A stretch of DNA of 7,204 nucleotides, taken from the NCBI GenBank assembly GCA_027488055.1, contig JAIYCK010000086.1:1-7204 (forward strand), in the 5' to 3' direction. This DNA comes from Flavobacteriales bacterium. Lineage in GTDB: Bacteria; Bacteroidota; Bacteroidia; Flavobacteriales_D; Sanyastnellaceae. The notes under the pieces were generated by a model. It did not search any database. It was not told the DNA's origin and saw only the letters and a list, made by a program, of their open reading frames with translations. Shown in pieces: positions 1-5,079 of this stretch. Position numbers and translations under genes: made by a program. Numbering within the stretch: position 1 is the first letter of the stretch; the number at the start of each line of letters is the position of its first letter.

Positions 1-1039
1 AATCGATGTACAAGGACTTTAGACGCAAGCCAATGCCAATATTGGGTTGAAAGGTCATGCCATTGGATCCATCGAAATTTTTGATTTTAGTGGCATTGCC
101 TATACCACCGCGAAGGAAAATCGTTTTGTTGTAACCGAGTTCGAATCCCAAAGAAGGGTCGATGCTGACAGGATTGGCCGTGATGAGCACATTGCGTTTC
201 CCATCTGTGGTCATGGTCAGGTTAATCTCTGGAGCAACTGTGAACTTTTTAATTTGAAACACGCGCGCAGCGCCCACAATCAGTCGTGGCAAGGTCACTT
301 CCAAACCATTGGTGGGAATGGCATTGCCAGTGGCCTCAAATACCTGCTTGGTGCGGTCGTCGAGACTATACGACCATGCGTTGAATGTACTCGTTACATC
401 GCGCGCCACGGCACCAAAACGCCATTTGGAGGTATAATATTGAGCGCCTGCATCCAAACCAAATCCCCATGCGTTGGCAAAGCTTCCGATTTGTCGGTAA
501 ATGATCTTCGCATTGATGCCCCAAGAGAATCCAAGACGCTGGCCTTGGGTGTTGGTAGAAGCAGAGGCACTGGTGCCTGGAAATCCATTGCGACCATAGG
601 AGAGAATGAAGGCATAATCCACGGCGCTAAAGGTGGTGATTCGATCGTAATCGATGTTTCCGCCAGCATCGATCAACTCAGTGGTGTTTGGTATGTCGTC
701 CACGCCAAAACGCACAAAGGAAATTGCGGCCACGGAGCTACTGTCCAGTCGTTTCGCAATAGCGGCATAATCGTATTTCGCAATTCCAGCGAAGTACTCA
801 CTGTGCATCCCTGCCAGCTGCAAATCACAATTGACCCCAACAAGTCCGGCGGGATTCCAATATCCAGAGGTTACATCGTTCACCATGGCCACTTGAGCCA
901 ACGACATGCCCTGAGCTCTCGCTCCCACACCAATATTTAAGAATTCATTGGAATATTTGGGTGCGTCGCTTTGTCCAAAGCTTAAGGAAGTGATGAATAC
1001 GCTCGCAAGGAGCAAACTGATATGTCGATTCAATGTCAT
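1..1039 (-). CDS. porV2: PorV2-like outer-membrane beta-barrel protein (PorV/PorQ family), 3' end cut by window
   Basis: Translated from the reverse complement: 346 full codons, open at the window's left edge. Residues 1-22 look like a signal peptide (MTLNRH, hydrophobic core LLLASVFITSL, probable cleavage near SFG/Q). Residues 29-66 carry the family's N-terminal signature: YSNEFLNIGVGARAQGMS, then DVTSGYWNPAGL, as in PorV/PorQ and FadL-like barrels. The rest alternates aromatic and polar residues like transmembrane beta strands, with phrases such as GFGLDAGAQYYTSKWRFGAVARD and a late GIGLRLKSLYID. PorV and PorQ work in the type IX secretion system; PorV2 is a paralogue placed by similarity, and its role is not proven. 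Family members run to roughly 350-370 residues, so only a short C-terminal part should be missing. The ATG lies 52 bases after the hemD stop, with a -7-like box and an inverted repeat between, suggesting separate control. Family call is solid; the symbol is less certain. Confidence 0.8.
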   Translation of the reverse strand, partial: MTLNRHISLLLASVFITSLSFGQSDAPKYSNEFLNIGVGARAQGMSLAQVAMVNDVTSGYWNPAGLVGVNCDLQLAGMHSEYFAGIAKYDYAAIAKRLDSSSVAAISFVRFGVDDIPNTTELIDAGGNIDYDRITTFSAVDYAFILSYGRNGFPGTSASASTNTQGQRLGFSWGINAKIIYRQIGSFANAWGFGLDAGAQYYTSKWRFGAVARDVTSTFNAWSYSLDDRTKQVFEATGNAIPTNGLEVTLPRLIVGAARVFQIKKFTVAPEINLTMTTDGKRNVLITANPVSIDPSLGFELGYNKTIFLRGGIGNATKIKNFDGSNGMTFQPNIGIGLRLKSLYID

Positions 1040-1062
1040 GGTGAAGCAAAGGAAATACACAG

Positions 1063-1085
1063 CGTGTGGCACAAAAATACACACG
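1063..1085 (-). promoter_or_regulatory. Putative porV2 promoter -7 box inside an inverted repeat
   Basis: On the minus strand, TATTTTTG (1079 to 1072) matches the Bacteroidota -7 consensus TAnnTTTG exactly and ends 32 bases before the porV2 ATG. It sits inside an inverted repeat, CGTGTG-N11-CACACG (1063-1068 and 1080-1085), which could be an operator over the promoter or a small hairpin. I find no TTG at the usual 17-23 base spacing upstream, which weakens the promoter call. The spacer is the 52-base gap between hemD and porV2. Confidence 0.4.
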
Positions 1086-1091
1086 GCACCA

Positions 1092-1751
1092 TCAACGATT
1101 GAAGAATTGTTTTATTGTATGGGCGATTTGAGCGGGTTGAAGATCTTCAAAGATTTCTGCATGCTGGCAACCATGCTTTAGAAGACATTGCGCTGTTTGC
1201 GTTCCAAATGCCCAGCAAAAAGCTCCACTAGGCAATACATTGGATTGAAAAAACGACCGCACGTTGCTTGGACTGCTAAATATATATACGTCACATTCGG
1301 GCACTACCACTGAAATCATATGGGTTTCATAGCAGGCAAGATCCACTACTTGGTGCTCGCGCAAAACGCGTTGGATGCTTCGAAGGCTGATTTGAGATCC
1401 AGGAAAAAGGACCGTTTCAGCTTGGACAACTTGCGAAAAGGCCTCAGCCACCTGAGCAATATCGGCAGATTGACCTACAAAATCAATTGGGGCAAAAGAA
1501 GCAAGTGCCTTGGCAGAGGATGGACCGATGGCGCCATAGCGAACCATTGGAAGGTTGGGATTGGCTTGGAAAAAATGGTGAACAGCTTCTCGACTTGAAA
1601 AGAAAATCCATTCGAATGATTGCGCTGGCAGTTGAAAAGATAATGACTGAGTTCTGATGAGCGGCTCGCATACCCAATCGATTGATATTGATGCGCATTC
1701 TGCCATCACGGCTGACCACAATTCAGAAGATCGACTCACAAAGCATTTCAT
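1092..1751 (-). CDS. hemD: Uroporphyrinogen-III synthase
   Basis: A 219-residue protein that would close hydroxymethylbilane to uroporphyrinogen III while inverting ring D, a cytoplasmic step of heme and siroheme synthesis. This family is poorly conserved, so the call rests on short landmarks and position. Visible landmarks are WIFFSSREAVHHF (48-60; family pattern TSxNAVxxF), AIGPSSAKAL (74-83), FPGS (117-119 region), CYET (140-143), VYIFSSPSNVRSFF (155-168) and FGTQTAQCL (182-190; usually IGxxTA). These alternate as expected for the two Rossmann-like domains. It is a little shorter than the usual 240-260 residues, but both halves are present and I see no break. Its ATG overlaps the hemC stop by 4 bases (ATGA), which implies translational coupling and strongly supports the identity. 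No terminator is visible after its TGA. hemE, a common next gene, is absent. Confidence 0.87.
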   Translation of the reverse strand: MKCFVSRSSELWSAVMAECASISIDWVCEPLIRTQSLSFQLPAQSFEWIFFSSREAVHHFFQANPNLPMVRYGAIGPSSAKALASFAPIDFVGQSADIAQVAEAFSQVVQAETVLFPGSQISLRSIQRVLREHQVVDLACYETHMISVVVPECDVYIFSSPSNVRSFFQSNVLPSGAFCWAFGTQTAQCLLKHGCQHAEIFEDLQPAQIAHTIKQFFNR

Positions 1752-2653
1752 CCTTTTTGAATATCTAAAGCAGCCAATGTGGAGTGCACCAGGAAGTCAG
1801 GTTGTGCGTGCTGCATGGCTAATTGTTGCATCGGATCGCGCAGAGAATTGGTGAATGCGGTGTGCACATGCCAAAGGCCGTTTTGATTGAACGCGAAGGA
1901 GGATAGGGGCACTTGACAGCCTCCTCCGATACCTTTTAATATTGAACGTTCAATGTGCACTGCGGTCGCGGTTTCTGGATGGTGCAAGGATTTCAAAACG
2001 TCTTGCAGTTGCACATCAGCAGAACGACACTCAATGGCCAACGCTCCTTGTGCAGGGGCAGGTATCCATTGAAGTGGATCCAGTGTCACAGCATGCAGGC
2101 CTTCCAAGGAGGGTGCAATGCGATTGATGCCAGCCTTGGCGAGTACAATGGCATCCCACGTATTGTCTCTAAGTTTTTGAATGCGGGTTGGTACATTTCC
2201 ACGCAGATCAACGAAGGCTATGTCGGGACGAGTATGGCCCAATATCATTTTGCGACGTATGGAGGAGGTGCCGACGATGGCATCAGGCGGCAAATGAAGG
2301 ACAGCGTCCTTTTGAAATGATCTATCTTTAATGATTAACACTTCATTGGCCTCTTCACGTTTGGTGACAGCTGCAATGAGGAGTCCTTCGGGTTGCGTGG
2401 TCTCCAAGTCTTTGTGCGAATGCACGGCCATATCGATTTCATTGCTGAGTAAGGCATCTTGCAATTCTTTCGTGAAGAATCCTTTGCCTTCAATTTTATC
2501 AAAAGAAAGATCTTGAATTTTGTCGCCTTTGGTCTTGATGATTTTTATGTCTACGGCCCATCCAAGCTGATTCAGTTCATTTTGAATATGGTGTGCTTGC
2601 CAAAGCGCTAACTCACTGCCGCGAGTGCCAAGAATAATAGGTTGTTTCAACAT
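1748..2653 (-). CDS. hemC: Hydroxymethylbilane synthase (porphobilinogen deaminase)
   Basis: A 301-residue cytoplasmic enzyme that polymerises four porphobilinogens into hydroxymethylbilane; full family length. Landmarks in order: GTRGSELALWQA (9-20), IIKTKGDKI (38-46), GKGFFTKELQDALL (56-69), DMAVHSHKDLET (74-85), GTSSIRRK (128-135), DLRGNVPTRIQKL (149-161), DAIVLAKAGINRI (167-179) and PAPAQGALAIECR (198-210). The C-terminal domain holds GIGGGCQVPL (241-250), whose Cys246 should anchor the dipyrromethane cofactor by a thioether bond. Asp82 in the HSHKD motif corresponds to the catalytic aspartate (Asp84 in E. coli). All expected active-site residues appear present. The start follows hemA by 40 bases. 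That gap has only a weak 5-bp hairpin (CGTTC/GAACG, 2668-2685) without a U run, so the two are probably co-transcribed. The 3' end overlaps hemD. Confidence 0.97.
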   Translation of the reverse strand: MLKQPIILGTRGSELALWQAHHIQNELNQLGWAVDIKIIKTKGDKIQDLSFDKIEGKGFFTKELQDALLSNEIDMAVHSHKDLETTQPEGLLIAAVTKREEANEVLIIKDRSFQKDAVLHLPPDAIVGTSSIRRKMILGHTRPDIAFVDLRGNVPTRIQKLRDNTWDAIVLAKAGINRIAPSLEGLHAVTLDPLQWIPAPAQGALAIECRSADVQLQDVLKSLHHPETATAVHIERSILKGIGGGCQVPLSSFAFNQNGLWHVHTAFTNSLRDPMQQLAMQHAQPDFLVHSTLAALDIQKG

Positions 2654-2693
2654 GTGTAGGAATGGTACGTTCGTATCCTTGAACGCGGAATGT

Positions 2694-3986
2694 TCAATTC
2701 TTGCTAACTTCTTGCAATAATACTTCTTTGGCCATTTTCATTGGAACTGAAATATACTTTTTCTCCATATACGCCATCACTTTGTCCAATACAGCTCTCG
2801 ATTGTTCGTCCAATTGTTCAAGATCCTTGGCGAAAACACTTCCAATCGCGGTTTCACGAATGTTTTTTATTACTTGTGGAATTTCCTGCATGGCAAGCTC
2901 GACGTGGCGTTCGTGTTGCATTTTCTCAAATTCCTTCATGCCTCTTTCGATGATTTCTTCGCATGCCGCGATGGCTTGTGCTCGGAACGCAATGTTGTTT
3001 TTTGCTATCTCCTGAATACGATTCATATCTGTATAACGCACATTTGGAAGTTCAGCAATTTCAGAATGAATATCTGCAGGCAAGGCCAAATCAATCACTG
3101 TGATCGAGTGTGTGAGATTATTCGTCATGCTTCGAAACAACTCAGGTCCAATCACAACGCTGTCTGAGGCTGTGCAAGAAATAAGAGCATCTAAACCCTC
3201 TGTGTAAAATGGCAACTCGTCTAACAACAAAAAATCACTTCCAAATTGCGACGCCAACGCTGCGCCTCGTTCTTGGCTTCGGTTCACTACTACCACATTT
3301 TTGTAGTCGTTTTCAAACAGAAATTTGTGCATGTTGCGGATGATCTGACCAGCGCCAATCAAGAGAATACGCGCCTCCTTTGGAAGTCCCGCATCTTGAA
3401 AACGCTGCCAAGCAAGTGAAGCCACACTCACGGGTTTCTTGGCCAAATCCGTGTGCGTATATATTTCTTTCGAAGTTTTGAGGATTTGCTTCCAAGCCAA
3501 CCGAAGCTGGTCGCCGCACCAATTGTTTTTTTCGGCCTCTTCGTAGCTCAGGCGCATTTGGGTGATGATTTCACGTTCGCCGATCACCATGCTGTCAAGA
3601 CTGCTAGCCACTTTGAGCAAATGCTCCAATGCCTCAGATTCGTTGAATCGTTCACATTTTTGAGCGATTTCACCTACAACGGTAGCTGATAAATGAGGGA
3701 AGAGCGCACTGATAAAGCGACTAGCAAAACCAGGACACACGTAGTGATCTAGCGTAAAAACAAACTCTACCCGGTTGCAGGTGCTCACATATACCAATTC
3801 ATTTATTTGAAGTTCACTTTGAAGGGAGCGAATGCGCGCATCACGTTCCTCAGGTGCAATGTGCAACATTCCGATTGTTTCCAAAGGGAACACTTTATGA
3901 GTGACGGCGATGGTTCGCAGGTGATTGGTTCGCATACTTAAATTGAGAACACAAAAATCGGCTGCTTGGTTTGCTGTCAATGTCAT
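2694..3986 (-). CDS. hemA: Glutamyl-tRNA reductase
   Basis: A 430-residue enzyme that reduces glutamyl-tRNA(Glu) to glutamate-1-semialdehyde with NADPH, the first committed step of the C5 route to 5-aminolevulinate. The catalytic domain opens with IAVTHKVFPLETIG (26-39). It contains the nucleophile Cys70 in VYVSTCNRVE and the segment LLKVASSLDSMVIGERE (123-139), which includes the typical SxDSMVxGExxI pattern. The NADPH domain has ILLIGAGQIIRNM (207-219) and VVVVNRS (231-237), then DALISCTAS (266-274) and VIDLALPADI (297-306; usually DLAVPRDI). A charged helical region follows (about 325-430), as expected for the V-shaped dimer's spine. The window suggests two starts. Met1 is used here; Met18 (ATG at 3935) leaves nine residues before VTHK, as in short-start homologues, and has its own GATTTTTG box 16 bases upstream. 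First gene of the hemACD set. Confidence 0.96.
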   Translation of the reverse strand: MTLTANQAADFCVLNLSMRTNHLRTIAVTHKVFPLETIGMLHIAPEERDARIRSLQSELQINELVYVSTCNRVEFVFTLDHYVCPGFASRFISALFPHLSATVVGEIAQKCERFNESEALEHLLKVASSLDSMVIGEREIITQMRLSYEEAEKNNWCGDQLRLAWKQILKTSKEIYTHTDLAKKPVSVASLAWQRFQDAGLPKEARILLIGAGQIIRNMHKFLFENDYKNVVVVNRSQERGAALASQFGSDFLLLDELPFYTEGLDALISCTASDSVVIGPELFRSMTNNLTHSITVIDLALPADIHSEIAELPNVRYTDMNRIQEIAKNNIAFRAQAIAACEEIIERGMKEFEKMQHERHVELAMQEIPQVIKNIRETAIGSVFAKDLEQLDEQSRAVLDKVMAYMEKKYISVPMKMAKEVLLQEVSKN

Positions 3987-4038
3987 TGCTTTGTCATAAA
4001 GTGTGGAATTGACCGGAATCAGCGGAGATCAATGAAAT

Positions 4039-4056
4039 TACTGATCTAGATCAGTA
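4039..4056. promoter_or_regulatory. Perfect 18-bp palindrome upstream of hemA, possible Crp/FNR-type operator
   Basis: TACTGATCTAGATCAGTA is identical to its reverse complement. The inner part reads CTGAT-N4-ATCAG, differing only at the outermost pair from the FNR/ANR/DNR pattern TTGAT-N4-ATCAA. It lies 52 bases upstream of the annotated hemA ATG, in the 104-bp gap after the DUF4290 terminator. hemA is under Anr/Dnr control in pseudomonads, which makes an oxygen- or NO-responsive operator plausible. That link is inference: the regulator is not in this window and no matching promoter position was found. Confidence 0.45.
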
Positions 4057-4075
4057 TTTAGATTCGATTAGCTTC

Positions 4076-4111
4076 AAAAAAAAACCACGCTTACATGCGT
4101 GGTTTTTTTTT
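4076..4111 (-). terminator. Intrinsic terminator of the DUF4290 gene, stop codon in the loop
   Basis: A perfect 15-bp stem, A9-CCACGC pairing with GCGTGG-T9, closes a 6-base loop. Read on the minus strand, the last codons (AAA AAA AAA CCA CGC) form the left arm, ATG TAA forms the loop, and GCGTGG followed by nine U forms the right arm and U tract. The structure is symmetric and so could also stop transcription on the plus strand. It insulates hemA from the DUF4290 gene. Confidence 0.88.
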
Positions 4112-4780
4112 GAATTTTTTATTCTTGTTTTTGTTGTTTCCGAATTTTTTCTTTTTGCTCATCATGGTGTCGGACTCAAAATCTTTGAACTTATTGATTG
4201 GAGTAACCTTTACACCGCTCAGTACAGTAGGGTCATCGATGACAATACTTCCTTTGGATAGATTGTGAAGGTCTTTCATAATGACCTCGTCGTAGACAAT
4301 GTTTCGATTCCAATTACCGGCTTGGTATTTCATTAACTGGGCAATCGCAATACTGAAGGCCTTTTTTTCCTCGCCTTCTTCGAGACCCGAACATTTTTCG
4401 ATCAACTTTTCTACATAGTGACCATAATGCCCAAAAGCAATTTTGTTTTGAGGGTAGCGAAGGCGTTCTGGTTTGCTCTCGAGATGCTCTGGATCCGGCA
4501 CGGGATAAGGACTGTCTACATCAAGCTTGAATTTGGACATGATGTGCAAATGATCCCAGAGTTTGTGATTGAAATCTTCGATGTCACGCAAATGGGGAAA
4601 TAATTGCCCCATCACACTCAGGATTGCACGCACGCATTTGTTGCGTTCTTCACGATCTGCTATTGTAAGTGCGTGATTGACCATACGTTGCACATTGCGG
4701 CCGTATTCGCGGATAATGAGGTCACTTCGGCTGCTGTTGTAAGGCTCAAAAATGAGGTGGGAGTTGATGATTTCTGACAT
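4091..4780 (-). CDS. DUF4290 family protein, function unknown
   Basis: A 229-residue protein, apparently soluble, with no signal peptide or membrane segment. I recognise it as DUF4290, a Bacteroidota family of unknown function. The conserved-looking core includes LIIREYGRNVQRMVNHAL, an Asp/His-rich stretch FPHLRDIEDFNHKLWDHLHIMS, YPVPDPEHLESKPERLRYP and, later, IAQLMKYQAGNWNRN. The last 24 residues (about 206-229) are extremely basic and of low complexity, with 11 Lys and 1 Arg among Asn and Phe, ending KKKPRM; nucleic-acid binding is a possible but unproven reading. The start chosen is the ATG at 4780 (MSEIINSHLIFEPYN). The frame stays open to a TTG at 4891, but that would place the best promoter inside the gene and add residues unlike the family. 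The gene is divergent from ftsZ and has its own terminator, so it appears monocistronic. Confidence 0.85.
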   Translation of the reverse strand: MSEIINSHLIFEPYNSSRSDLIIREYGRNVQRMVNHALTIADREERNKCVRAILSVMGQLFPHLRDIEDFNHKLWDHLHIMSKFKLDVDSPYPVPDPEHLESKPERLRYPQNKIAFGHYGHYVEKLIEKCSGLEEGEEKKAFSIAIAQLMKYQAGNWNRNIVYDEVIMKDLHNLSKGSIVIDDPTVLSGVKVTPINKFKDFESDTMMSKKKKFGNNKNKNKKFKKKPRM

Positions 4781-5079
4781 CGAAAGACAAAAAATAAATA
4801 ATGCGTGAGGGTCAAAAATACAACAAGCTCTTGAAAAATGGGCAATAGTCCTTGAATGATTTACAAATGAACACTTGAATTGCCTCGTCAATCACAAATG
4901 ATGGGTGAGAAGTTTGGGTTTTCGTCGCACGACATTTATAAACATATTGCGGTTCACTTTTTTGAAAACTCCATTTGTTCAGTTGGCAAAAGATGCATTT
5001 TCTTAGGCCTTGAATTACCGGACAACTTCACTGAAGCCTAAATCATTGATTTTGTTCATATAAAACCATATCAACCAAA
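4781..5079. other. Divergent intergenic region between the DUF4290 gene and ftsZ
   Basis: A 299-bp AT-rich spacer with no gene I can support. Towards the left it has the DUF4290 promoter candidate. Towards ftsZ the best candidate is TTG (4947-4949), 20 bases, then TCCATTTG (4970-4977), which matches TAnnTTTG at five of six fixed positions and would give a leader of about 95 bases. A second near match, TGATTTTG (5047-5054), lacks a spaced TTG. ACAAATGA occurs at 4863-4870 and 4894-4901, 31 bp apart, with the inverse CATTTGT at 4972-4978. A 6-bp inverted repeat, TTAGGC/GCCTAA (5004 to 5041 area), lies in the presumed ftsZ leader. No Shine-Dalgarno precedes ftsZ; an A-rich stretch does, as is usual in this phylum. 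Confidence 0.4.
4813..4845 (-). promoter_or_regulatory. Putative promoter of the DUF4290 gene
   Basis: Read on the minus strand, TTG (4845 to 4843), a 22-base spacer and TATTTTTG (4820 to 4813) match the Bacteroidota pattern TTG-N17-23-TAnnTTTG. The -7 box ends 32 bases before the ATG at 4780, the same distance as for the porV2 box. It supports the short start of the DUF4290 protein. AT-rich DNA makes chance matches likely, so this is moderate evidence. Confidence 0.5.

Noticed and set aside
47..940. Long plus-strand open frame of 297 codons
   Set aside because: It is antisense to the porV2-like gene, whose minus-strand translation has a signal peptide and the PorV family signature; the plus-strand protein resembles nothing I know.
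1955..2320. Plus-strand open frames opposite hemC
   Set aside because: They overlap a clear hydroxymethylbilane synthase with all its motifs on the other strand.
4781..4891. Extended N terminus of the DUF4290 protein from a TTG codon at 4891
   Set aside because: The extension lacks family-like sequence, uses a rarer start and would place the best promoter inside the gene; the ATG at 4780 fits better.
5003..5041. TTAGGC/GCCTAA as a hairpin terminator or attenuator before ftsZ
   Set aside because: Only 6 bp with a loop of nearly 30 bases and no following T run; too weak to call.
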